A stretch of DNA of 64,000 nucleotides from positions 10,760,501 through 10,824,500 of the forward strand of contig NC_063265.1 in NCBI RefSeq assembly GCF_019578655.1. The letters are read 5' to 3'. The DNA is from Ricinus communis (taxonomy: Eukaryota > Streptophyta > Magnoliopsida > Malpighiales > Euphorbiaceae). The translations under genes were made by a program, and so were the position numbers. The notes under the pieces are model-generated. The model was not told the origin of the DNA and searched no databases. It saw only the letters and a program-made list of their open reading frames with translations. Positions 37,250 through 47,100 of the stretch are shown here, piece by piece; positions within the stretch are counted from its first letter, which is position 1, and the number at the start of each line of letters is the position of its first letter.

Positions 37250-37589
37250 TGCTAAAAGCTGATGAGTGCTTCTTCAACGTTTAGAGTTTTAAAAAGAGGA
37301 TAGAAGTGAGGATGGGTATCTCGCTTTCATTTCATATTCACATCTAAACTTTAAACTCATGCACGTCATACTCTAAAAGCCTGCTGAATGCGTAATTTAT
37401 TTTCTAAGAAAAACTACGTATAAATTAATTGATCGGCCCTTTATCAACTTCGTTGTTTCCGTCAGTTAGGACCAAAAGCTTACAAAAATGAAAGATTGAG
37501 AACTACTTAACAACGAATAGATCACCGAGGACCTAATGAAATAAACTCAAATAGTACAGGGACCTAAGGAGATAAAGAGACCTAATTAT

Positions 37590-37699
37590 GAAGAAGGCCG
37601 TCAAATTTGAAAGAAGATAGCTAGACATACATAAATAACTTCACAAACGGTTATTGGATATTTAACGATCGAAAATCTTTTGTATCCTCTTTATATATA
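37590..37699 (+). promoter_or_regulatory. Peptide gene 2 promoter: conserved block and TATA
   Basis: GAAGAAGGCCGTCAAATTTG at 37590 corresponds to blocks upstream of genes 1 and 3. TTATTGGATATTTA near 37651 matches gene 1. A TATATATA box lies at 37692-37699, about 55 bp before the start codon. Confidence 0.65.
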
Positions 37700-37753
37700 T
37701 GTGTGTGTGTTACCAACAAACTTCACTTCATCAATATTATTAGAGCGTAAGAA

Positions 37754-38002
37754 ATGGAAGCTCGTGCTTATCTAGTTATAATCATATTGGTTTCTGGAGT
37801 TGTCGAGTTGGCTCCAGTAATAACTTGCCATGGCAGCAGGGATTTTGCTTTTGATTTCTATAAAATGGAGCTTACAAGATTGTCTTTGCAGGCTGTCAAA
37901 CGTGATGATCTTAAAAGGCCTCTTCCTGTTGTAACTCGGTCTCCTCCAATGGCCAACTTCAGGCGCAGCCAGGATTATACGCCACCGCCACTCGCTAGCT
38001 GA
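37754..38002 (+). CDS. Small secreted Pro-rich peptide precursor, subfamily A gene 2
   Basis: This 82-aa single-exon paralogue of gene 1 is intact. It has a clean hydrophobic signal segment (AYLVIIILVSGVVELA), a likely cleavage region around TCHGS, then the shared core YKMELTRLSLQAVKRDD, KRPLP, RSPP and a tail ending YTPPPLAS. The CH/CL-G-S-(R/K)-D segment and the core are the best conserved parts among paralogues, while the tail is conserved only in being Pro-rich with KR and SPP. It has the most convincing signal peptide of the three and is my best candidate for a functional member. Function is unknown; a secreted signalling or defence peptide is possible. Confidence 0.75.
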   Translation: MEARAYLVIIILVSGVVELAPVITCHGSRDFAFDFYKMELTRLSLQAVKRDDLKRPLPVVTRSPPMANFRRSQDYTPPPLAS

Positions 38003-38283
38003 TCAATATCCCCATCTCTCTCAACTCCCCATATGTTTTCTTGTTGTAACAATGATTGTGGTTGTCCCTGTCACTTCTCCTTCAATATATATTGTTTTGC
38101 TTGTCTTAGTTTGAGAATAGTGATTGGTTGGTATTCTCCTACTGCTATGTAGTAATTTGACTTGCTTGTTATGCATTATTTGTTTATAAATTCCAATTGT
38201 ACATAATGCGAATGTTAACATTCTTGGCTCATCATCTTATATTTTTAGTCTTAATAAATTCCAATTAGTATATCCTTAAGTAG

Positions 38284-38352
38284 ATGGAGCTTGAAAGAAT
38301 GGCCTTCAGATCAATGTTGCTAATTATCTGAAATTTAAAAGGACAATTCCCA
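38284..38352 (+). pseudogene. Fragment of subfamily A peptide gene
   Basis: ATGGAGCTTGAAAGAATGGC matches the MEL-R-LS core of genes 1 to 3, and AAAAGGACAATTCCC further on matches the KR-x-LP segment. The reading frame is broken and no signal segment is found upstream. This is a decayed partial duplicate 280 bp after gene 2. Confidence 0.55.
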
Positions 38353-39531
38353 TATATATATATAATATCCTCCGGCGGCTGACAAAAGTCGTGGTCGCGA
38401 TGCTCCACCGCATGCACTACTGGGAGTCAACAACTGTAATCAATTTATTTTTAGTAGGTTACTATTTGTATGCTAAAACTTAATAAGTTGAACACTTTCA
38501 TTATTAAAACTAATAAATAAATCTATATCCTTTTGAATGGAGTATGATAAAAGAAAATGTCGGCTTCTTATTTTACCAATGCGAACATTATTAAAACAGA
38601 TCATTTAATAAAATTAGAGATGAGATATTAATTTTCTCATAAAAATAATATTATTTGGACTTCTTCAATGGACATGTTTCAATTTCAACTTCACAATAAC
38701 GATGGATGTAAAGAAAAGATTTAATAAAAAAATTAATGAAATTATTAGTCAATAAGTTTCTTAAAGAAGTTGTAACATCAAAACTTAGTCACTCTTAAAT
38801 TATATATTAATATAAATAAAAATCCGTAACTCAGCCATGGAAATAATCATCATAAAAGATTGGCAATAAAATCTTTTTATACCAGTACAGAATTTCTTTG
38901 GGAAATTCGGGAACATGCATTTTTCTTTTCTCTTTTGAATTTTGAATGGGGGGTGACGAAACCTTTTTTTTTTAATTATTATTTGAATATGTCGAAAGTG
39001 GAATTTAGGGTGTGGAACAATTCGTAGTTGAAAAAGTTGACTTAAAAGCTTTGAACTTGAAGCAGTAAAACTTGAACTCTCTGTCAAGAAATTGATTAGC
39101 AGGGTTGGTATGAATAATCCCTTCAGTGAGTTGCTAACAAGACCTCAATTGGCTGATTAGATCATATTCTTATTTTTCCTAAAAAGAGAACATGATTTCT
39201 TTTTTCTGCTTATCGCCACTGTTTCTTCTTTAAGACAATCAACAAAAACAGACAAACTCTGCAACTATTATAACAGGATGATTCCTTTAATATTTCAACT
39301 AGGGTATTTATCTATAGCAATTACAGAATATCATTTTGATGTAATCATGTTGTATTTGGACATGAACTTGGTTAATTAATTTTAACCAATTTGCCCATAC
39401 TGGCACATGCATGTTAAGTCAAACAAGATACATAAATAAAGGGGTTGTAAGTTCTTGATTTAGCTAAGAATGGAGTCTAGACTAGAGCAGATTTGTTTAA
39501 TTTATTTGTACAGCATAACCCATAATTTTCC

Positions 39532-39539
39532 TATAAAAG
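39532..39539 (+). promoter_or_regulatory. TATA box of subfamily B gene 1
   Basis: CCTATAAAAGG lies 61 bp upstream of the ATG at 39600. It is a consensus plant TATA box at a suitable distance. Confidence 0.6.
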
Positions 39540-39599
39540 GGTCCCTAAACATGCTGAATTGATAAACAATTAAGCAACTTAATTACTTGATAAACTACC

Positions 39600-39958
39600 A
39601 TGGAAGTAAGGCGTTCTCGGGTGCTTGTAATTATTGTGCTGGTTTTGTTTCTTGCTGGCCGAACCTGTCATGCCCATATTAATGTCAATGACATTGTTCA
39701 GCTCACTTACGAATTTCTCCATGCTAGAAAGTCTTTGCGGGCTATTCCAGACGACCCAGCAATCCCACCAGATTTTGGCCTGGAAAGCCAAGATTTTCAA
39801 TTCCTCGCTACATTCCTGCTCCCGATCCCAATGATCCATCTGTACAGAAGGGTGGATATGGACAGAAGGGTACCCCCGCACCACCGTCGGCCCCGCGAGC
39901 ACCAACACCACCACATGCACCAGCACCCCCGCCACCGCCACCACCTACAAATCTTTGA
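39600..39958 (+). pseudogene. Secreted Pro-rich peptide precursor, subfamily B gene 1, frame-broken
   Basis: Frame A starts at 39600 with a strong signal peptide (VLVIIVLVLFLAGRTCHA) and continues to HARKSLRAIPDD. Beyond about 39790 it turns into a His/Arg-rich run unlike any protein. The frame one base back is open from 39728 to the TGA at 39956. It reads like a real tail: PRFSIPRYIPAPDPND, GYGQKGTPAPPSAPRAP and Pro repeats ending PTNL. A single-base indel between about 39730 and 39800 (or a base error) therefore separates the secretory half from the peptide half. KGTPAPPSAP resembles the core of IDA/IDL abscission peptides (family pattern G-x-P-I-P-P-S-A-P), but low complexity makes this weak. 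It could also be an ordinary Pro-rich wall protein. Confidence 0.6.
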
Positions 39959-40298
39959 TATCTAGATTAACATATATAATATATATATTTGCTCTTCGAA
40001 CATCTTTTATATATTATTAAATAAATTAGATGACTCCAATTAATACAATGATGCTTAATGTCAGAGGATCTGAGTTAATAATCCATACTTATTCAATGTG
40101 TTTGTAAAGTCTCAGCATGTAGAAATTTAATTCAATGCCAGGATTAAAAAGCTTATAATTGTTACAACTTAATTTGTTCAAAATGTAGAAGGTATATAAC
40201 CATTAAAATCGTTTTAAGAAGTGACACGATTTTATAAGAAATGAACACGATTTATTTGAAAGAAAACTGTAAAATGTACAGAATCCATAATTATTATG

Positions 40299-40325
40299 AT
40301 TATTATTATTATTATTATTATTATT
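40299..40325. repeat. (ATT)9 microsatellite
   Basis: About nine ATT units just upstream of the conserved promoter block of peptide gene 3. Confidence 0.85.
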
Positions 40326-40348
40326 GTGGACAAGGAAATTTGATCTTC

Positions 40349-40448
40349 AAGAAGGCTGTCAAATTTGAAAAATAAAGTGCTTATTTCACCCCATTCGTTG
40401 GACTTGGAGATGAACCAAAAATGTTTCTATTTCCTTCCCTTATATATG
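40349..40448 (+). promoter_or_regulatory. Peptide gene 3 promoter block
   Basis: CAAGAAGGCTGTCAAATTTG at 40349 aligns with the blocks before genes 1 and 2 and again lies 134 bp before the start codon. A CTTATATATG string near 40439 could serve as TATA box. Confidence 0.55.
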
Positions 40449-40482
40449 TCATCTAATATTTGGCCTCTTCACTTCAGTAAGC

Positions 40483-40767
40483 ATGGAAGTCTGCAGTAGA
40501 CATTTACTTATAATCATATTGGTTTTTTGAGTTCTTGAATTGGCGCCAATAACCTGCCATGGCAGCAGGGATCATGCTGCTTTCCTTATCTACAAAATGG
40601 AGCTTAGAAGAATGTCCTTGCAGATCGTTAAACGTAATAACGTGCATGTCATCAAGAGCCCTCTTCCCAATAGCGCTCCGTCTCCGCCACTGCTCACCCA
40701 CTTGCACCGTCAAGAGACACCGCCGGCATTTTTACCGCGTCCGCGTCAAAGTCCACCGCCCAGCTGA
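40483..40767 (+). pseudogene. Subfamily A peptide gene 3, nonsense codon in signal peptide
   Basis: It aligns throughout with genes 1 and 2: MEVCSRHLLIIILVF, then a TGA at 40528-40530 where gene 2 has a Gly codon (GGA). After it come VLELAPITCHGSRD, the core YKMELRRMSLQIVKRN, SPLPNSAPSPP and a Pro-rich tail ending QSPPPS at 40767. The whole 94-codon frame is otherwise open. This suggests a very recent nonsense change (one G-to-T step), a base-calling error or a non-functional allele. The downstream frame has no in-frame ATG before the core. Confidence 0.7.
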
Positions 40768-41415
40768 ATCGATTATTTTTAGAACCATTTATGTCTGTTA
40801 GTTTTCTCTTTTGTCGTTCATTTCATATGATAAACAAATCAAGTTGCATTTCCCTAATTAAATTGAAAATTAATGAATTCCAAGGGGTTTACGTCTTGCT
40901 ATAGTCAACTATTACAAAGCAATTGGCAGTAGCATACAAAGCCATTTGCCAGTCAATTCCACCTTCCAGTCAGTAAACAGTTGTCAAGCTGACTTAGAAA
41001 AGCTCTGAAACCCAAAAAAAAAAAGAAAAAAAAAATTAAAAGAACTAGGGATACCCATTGGGCTAATTCAAGATTCAAACAAGTGCTTTATTTCAGACGT
41101 TCAACAATATTCTTCAGCCACGAGTTTTGATTTTACTGATCTTGATGCATAATTAAGGAATATTTAGAAGAATTGTATTCATTTACTCCTACTACTGTGA
41201 TTTTGTAGAAAGATTGTCATTGTGTCTCCATTAATCAATACTTATATTGTTGGTAAAATAGTGCTTTTGATTATTAAGAAAACATTTATATTGAAGTAAG
41301 CTCTAGATCACTCAAAGTTTAGCTTGAAAAGTCCAACATCTTCTCTTATGGAGTAAAATCCAACAACAGCAAATTGAGACTACATCAACAGGCTAAAACT
41401 ATCACCATTAGTGCA

Positions 41416-41802
41416 ATGGATAGTCATTCCAAGTTTCTTCTGATCGTCTTGATCCTTTCATTTTTGGACTTGCTGTCCATACATGTCATAACAAGGAATA
41501 ATATAATACTGTTCATGCTGCAAATGGGTTATATCAAGCAAGAAAGGCCTTGCAGGATCATCCCAGGAAATTAAAATTGCCTGACAGAGACGAGGAGAAA
41601 CACCCCGCAGCTCAGAACATTTCCCCACACATGCCAGGGACCATCCCCATGAACAAGGGTTTCCTCGCGCACCGCCAAGTCCTTGTTGCCCAGCCGAATT
41701 TATGCATAATAAGATGGAGGGTGGAGTTCAAATGGCCTTTTGAGTTGAATGGGCTTGTTCTAAGATCAAAGAGTTATGCTTCAATGTCCAACCCGATTAC
41801 TT
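41416..41802 (+). pseudogene. Subfamily B peptide gene 2, decayed
   Basis: The ATG at 41416 opens a signal-like stretch (KFLLIVLILSFLDLLS). The frame ends at 41574 after a change of register. In other frames the body matches subfamily B gene 1: QARKALQDHP against HARKSLRAIP, and a tail EQGFPRAPPSPC against GQKGTPAPPSAP. At least two frame changes are needed. The tail frame closes near 41743, while another open frame runs to 41807. I treat it as a decayed paralogue of the gene at 39600. Homology was judged by eye. Confidence 0.45.
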
Positions 41803-41829
41803 TTTAGAGGATTTTATTTATTTAATGTG

Positions 41830-43030
41830 CATATGGGGTCATTACATTTATATATTTATGTTGAATTCTTTAATTAGTTTATTCTCTCACAGTTCACAGA
41901 GAACATGATGTTGGGCTCTAACCTGAGGATTTCTCATGTGGAAACCCCAGACCATTGTTTTATTCTTAGAAGACTATGCTGCATGTTGGGTTATTTAAAT
42001 ATTAATTCATGGCAAGTTTTTTCTTTAGTTAATTTGATTATCTCATTTAGTTTTGATACCATTTTTCTTTGTTACAAAGTCCATTGATTTAAGTTCTGAG
42101 AGTACCATGTTATCATAATTAAATTACTATTTTGTATCACATCAGATTATGTAAACAATTGGTTACAAAATGATTAGCTTAATAAAATTACACCTTCTAT
42201 TTCTCATACAATCTTAAAATTCATACAAAAGTTGATGTCATTTTATTTTCTTTTGTCATTTTAGAAGGATATATTGGTTTTTCTTAGATACAAAATAATA
42301 ATTTGTTATTAAGTATATATTGACACTTGTAACAAATAAATTATTCCTAACATCAAGATTTTCTACCTTTGGAAAAAGAAATTGTGATAACATTACTTGA
42401 GATTATCCACATCAAATGTAAACGCACTCAGCTGAAATAATAATAATAATAATAATAGTAGTAGTAGCAGTAGCACCCACAACTTAATATTTCGAGTTAG
42501 GATTTAAATATGAGTATTTTCTTTCTTACAATAACAATATAATTACTTTATTATTATTGTTATTATTATGAAATAATGACACAGCATTACCAAAGTTATT
42601 AGGCAAAATCATTGCCACTTTTGTATGGCTCTACTGGATTTGACTTCTTTTATGCATGGTCTTATTTGATTTATGAATCCATAACTGTCACCAACTGTCA
42701 CAATCTAAGCAAAGTGCGGTGCTTTAAAATAATAATCACTTTACCCCCTAAAATAAAATAAAAAAAGATTATCACTTTAGATTAAACAAATATTTGTGAA
42801 TTAGAACTTTGTTCCCTCCGTCTTTGGACCACCTTCTAATTATACCTTTAATTCTCCATCATGCATATAATTTAATAAATATATGCACAAATACATTATC
42901 CAAGAAAAAGTTATATTCTTCTCCACCATCAGAATTTGATCTAACAATTTTGAAAACAATTTTTAACAGTATTACTAATTCAGAAATCAAATGTTTACAG
43001 GAATCAAAATTTTGACATTTCATCTTCACT
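41830..43030. other. Intergenic DNA, no gene seen
   Basis: AT-rich. It holds a compound microsatellite (AAT)7-(AGT)5 at 42436-42472. It separates the peptide array from the 3' end of the ERF gene. Confidence 0.6.
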
Positions 43031-43099
43031 TTGCTGAAAATGAAAAAAGAAAAAAGAAGAAAGAAAATTTAAGAGGGAAGAAAAAAGAAGAGAAAACAG

Positions 43100-43774
43100 T
43101 CACCAAGGACTAACAGTTTCTGAGATGGTTAGAAGCTCTTCCAGGTAGTCAGCTCCCAAATCTTCCAAGACCACCACATTTTCCATTCTCAATTCCTTAT
43201 TGCCTTTGGTTTTCTTGCTTTCTGCTTTTCTCTTCATTGAGTGCTTCTTTTTCATTGCTAAAACAGGCGAGCACCCTTCCTTGAATTCATAGTTCATTTC
43301 TTGAAGTGACTCGTAAACTTTTTCCATAGGAAAATTAAGTATAGCCATTGAACCTCTCATTGCAAATGCGGCTTGATCATAGGCCAAAGCTGCAGCTTCA
43401 GCTGTATCAAATGTTCCTAGCCACACTCTTACCCCATTTCTCGTCGAATCTCTTATCTCCGCTGCGTATTTGCCCCACGGTCGCTTTCTAACACCTCTAT
43501 AAGCAATTTCCTGATGAGTTGGTTCCTCTTGGTAGTAACCACCTGTCGAAGTTACTTCCTCGTAGTTATTAATGGTGTTGGAAGAGGAAATCGTATCAAA
43601 AGAACTGATGGGTGCTTCATTAATGACTCCTAAGAGAAGCATTTCTTCAGAGTCGTTTTCGTTGAAGGGAAGAGGCTGTTGGCAGTAGAAAGAATCAGAT
43701 GAGTTAAGTGAATTAGAAGATGATTGATCAGGGGAGTATTGGGAGTTCTGGTAGTGAAAGAATGAAGAATCCAT
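43100..43774 (-). CDS. AP2/ERF transcription factor, group IX (ERF1-like)
   Basis: An intronless 224-aa nuclear regulator of the ethylene/jasmonate-responsive ERF class that binds GCC-box promoters. The single AP2 domain spans about residues 91-150 ([38 protein letters not shown]). Ala in YAAEI and Asp in TFDTA are the ERF-type contact residues, which separate it from DREBs. The N-terminal Ser/Asn-rich part holds [14 protein letters not shown], a group IX type motif. A basic nuclear signal ([15 protein letters not shown]) lies at about 174-188. The acidic end [15 protein letters not shown] resembles the EDLL activation motif of ERF1/TDR1-like proteins. I assign group IXc from these motifs; the exact orthologue is not set. 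Such genes are typically stress-induced. Confidence 0.93.
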   Translation of the reverse strand: MDSSFFHYQNSQYSPDQSSSNSLNSSDSFYCQQPLPFNENDSEEMLLLGVINEAPISSFDTISSSNTINNYEEVTSTGGYYQEEPTHQEIAYRGVRKRPWGKYAAEIRDSTRNGVRVWLGTFDTAEAAALAYDQAAFAMRGSMAILNFPMEKVYESLQEMNYEFKEGCSPVLAMKKKHSMKRKAESKKTKGNKELRMENVVVLEDLGADYLEELLTISETVSPW

Positions 43775-43844
43775 TAATTTGTGGGTTTAATTTCTTGATG
43801 TTTAGTTGTCTTAGGAGGATTGGGTTTGAAGCTAAGCCAAGGGA

Positions 43845-43856
43845 TTTATATATATA
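43845..43856 (-). promoter_or_regulatory. TATA box of ERF gene
   Basis: On the minus strand TATATATATAAA lies about 70 bp upstream of the ERF start codon. Confidence 0.65.
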
Positions 43857-44061
43857 GCAAGAAGACAGAGAGAAGATGATGTATAGTTCAAAAGAAAGGG
43901 AGTGTGAGACTAGGCAAACATAGAGCGAAAGTGACAGGTTACATTAGATGAATATGGATATTGGTGGCCACTTTCGAAAGATAAATTTTCAGACCCGGAA
44001 AGGCAAAAAAAAAAAAAAAAAACAAATTCGGTCGTTAATGGGACCTCGGAAGGAGTTAATG

Positions 44062-44126
44062 CACGTGAGTCAAAGGGAAATTGTGGGGTATGGCGGCTAG
44101 GTCAAATGGGGGGATGCCTTGTGACG
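44062..44126 (-). promoter_or_regulatory. G-box, W-box and TGACG cluster upstream of ERF
   Basis: CACGTG (44062-44067) directly abuts a W-box core (TTGACT on the minus strand, 44068-44073). A second TTGAC core lies at 44101-44105 and a TGACG (as-1/TGA type) element at 44122-44126. All lie about 290-350 bp upstream of the ERF start. Such elements bind bHLH/bZIP, WRKY and TGA factors, which fits a stress-responsive ERF. Short motifs occur by chance, so the clustering is the only real argument. Confidence 0.45.
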
Positions 44127-44199
44127 TAAGCTTAGATGATTTCACTTGGGTTTTTGATGGAGAGCCTTGTCCACTTGGCACATTATTGATCTATAATTA

Positions 44200-47100
44200 A
44201 TGTCTCTTGCCTGCCAACTTGCTGAAATAATTAGTGTTGTTGTGCCTTCTACCTTGCCTTAATTTCCCAACATCATGTCACTGCCTGATGGACACTCCGA
44301 ATCTACGATTCTTTTCCGAGGGAAAATTTTGTAACCCGAATTGCAAAATCATGAAATTGTAATTAGTTGAATTGAATTAGGGAAGACATATAAAGCAAAT
44401 GGAGTAACTTTTACTTTTATTCTAATTTTTTTTTTATTTTGAATTTTCTATTATAAATTTATATAGAACCCCTGTATATAAGCTCGATACATGAATTTAG
44501 TTAATCTGAAATTTTAATTTCTAAATCTTGAATTTAATATAAAGTTTAAATAAATTCTTTTTTTAAGGTGAGTATATATATAATTTAGTTACTTTGGCAT
44601 TCCAAAATATTGAGCAAATAAGAATTAGAAGAAAAATAAATTGTAGCATGATGAAGGTTTTCGGCAGTAGGTGAAATTCCAAGCTTTTCTTGTATATAAA
44701 TTAAATACATGGATTTATAGCAAGTGATGGGTGAGAGTTATATATGAATCCTTGACCAACCAATGCTGGGTGTTGAATTTCTTGAATGAAAGACCAAAAT
44801 GTCTTCAAAGTATCCAGTATTTTCTCCTCCAATTTCTTGTGAGTATGAAATACTATATGTTATGAATATAAAGTCTTATTATTAATGTCTTGACCAATTA
44901 TTGATACTCTTATTCTTGATTCTTAGTCTTCAGAAGCGGCATTTATTTTTTAAATATTTTCTTGTACTTGAATAGGTTGAATATTGGACATTTTCTTGAA
45001 TACATGCCTCTCATTTTAAGAGTTTCCCAAGATATCTAAAGTTATACTTTTCAACCCAATTCTTTCTTTTGTGTCATTTTTCTTTCTGTCTTGTAACCAC
45101 TTAAAATGTACCCTGACAAATATGCATTTATATCAATGAGACTGTCAATGCATGCTTACAATAATTGAGCCATCTTAAATGGAATTATCTCCATCAATTA
45201 AGCTAATAATATACAAACAATAATGTTTTATGGATCAATTTGATCTCGATCAATAGATAAATGAATGAGATCTTTTGATATTTTATATATTTTTCTCATT
45301 TTTACCTTTCATTAAATATTTACACTTAAATTTTTTTTTATTAAAATAAAATTTGACTTCTTTTTAAAACTTGTATTATTGGATTAATTTTTTTTAGATT
45401 ATTAAGATGAGAAAACACAATAAAAAATAATTTTGATATATGGATCCTTCATTGAGAATTACATAATATATTAATTTTTTTCTTCAATGTTGGTTTTTTT
45501 TTGTTGGTATGAACATGAAAATAATTTTATCATAGATTGTGTATTAAAATCTTCATTGAATTAATTTAAGTTCTCTTTTTTAATATCATTAAGTTATAAT
45601 TTTAAATTCATTTAGATAAAAACTGCTCAAAAAATTACTTATAAAAGAATAAAATGGTTACAATATTAATTGATTTACAAAATGGAAGGCCGTGTAGTAA
45701 GTCCTGCACCAGATTGTGCAAGTTACTCCAACATCTTTAATAGGTGATTCATGAAATGCGAGACAATCGTGAAACAGTGCATCAAAACCATGAGAATGTT
45801 GATTATTCAACAATCCAGATAATTATTCATGCACGAGAAACTAGATGTAGTAACATCAATGAATTTTTAAAATGCAAGGGTGTGTCATAATCCTTCCATC
45901 TTTATTAAATGATTCATTAAAAATAGTTGGTCATTAAAATTTATTTAGCTCTTACATAAATAATGACAATACATTTTAATGCATGTCTTATTTTCTATAA
46001 TAGTGCTTATTATATTAAAAAAAATTCAAAAGGGGTTAACCGAGCAACTTAGACCAGAAACATTTACATATTCTTTATTTCTTGGTCAAAAAATGATGTA
46101 ATAAAATCAACAAACGAAGATACCATTACTTATAATTAATTGCAAATGTTAAATAAAAGAGAGAGACACCAAGAGGGTATCTGTTTATATATATATATAA
46201 AAGACTATGGCCCATGTCCATATTATCTCTTCGAGAATGTGCATGAACCTAATACATATAAAAAGAGTTTTGTGTTCCTTTCTCGTCTGCATTGAATTCC
46301 ATGGCAACTCCAATATTGGCACGTTGCTTAATTTTCCTTTTTATTGAAAAAGAATTGATTGGTTCGGACATGGGCTTTATTATTAAATTTTATATTGAGG
46401 AGGAGATATTTTGGCATGGTGAAAAAGTAAGACAAAGATCTGTCTTCTTATAAAATCATTTTTGTAATAAATGTAGAGCTTTTAGACTTTGGTTCATTCC
46501 CCTTGATCCATCGTAAGCACCCAGGCAGTGCACACGAATGCACATTATTTTATGTTCGCTCACCTTCTTAATTTTATGGTTGTATTTTATATATGCATAT
46601 ACTACATTTATTATATTTTTAAGAATATAAAAGGTGACGTCAAAAGTTAAGTCTTTTTAGAAGACGTACAAAAGTATGATAGGGCTACCCAGTTGATCTG
46701 GTTGGAGAAATTGGATTTCAGCAGTGACCCCCTAATACTCTCTCATGCCACAAGTCATTATTTATTATTATTATTTTTAGGATTGGAAGATTTTTATTAG
46801 GTTATTATTAGGATTATTAAAACCATTAGATTATACTTTAATTAGCTTTTCAATATTTTTATATTTTAATACATCATGTAATACAAAATTGTTATTAATT
46901 AGTTATCTGTTATTACGTGAAATTTGAAAATTATGGAATTTTAATAATAATTTTTAGTTTATATTTAATTTTTTTTAAAAAAATTCTTCAATTTTAATTT
47001 GTCGCAATATATTTATTATTTATGTAGATATGAGATTTTAAATTCCAAATCCCACTTAGTTTCAAATATAAATTTGTAGTTATGTCTTACTAGCCGATGG

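Noticed and set aside
39579..39944. 121-codon minus-strand frame opposite the subfamily B peptide gene
   Set aside because: It is the antisense shadow of a GC-richer Pro/His coding stretch; no independent support.
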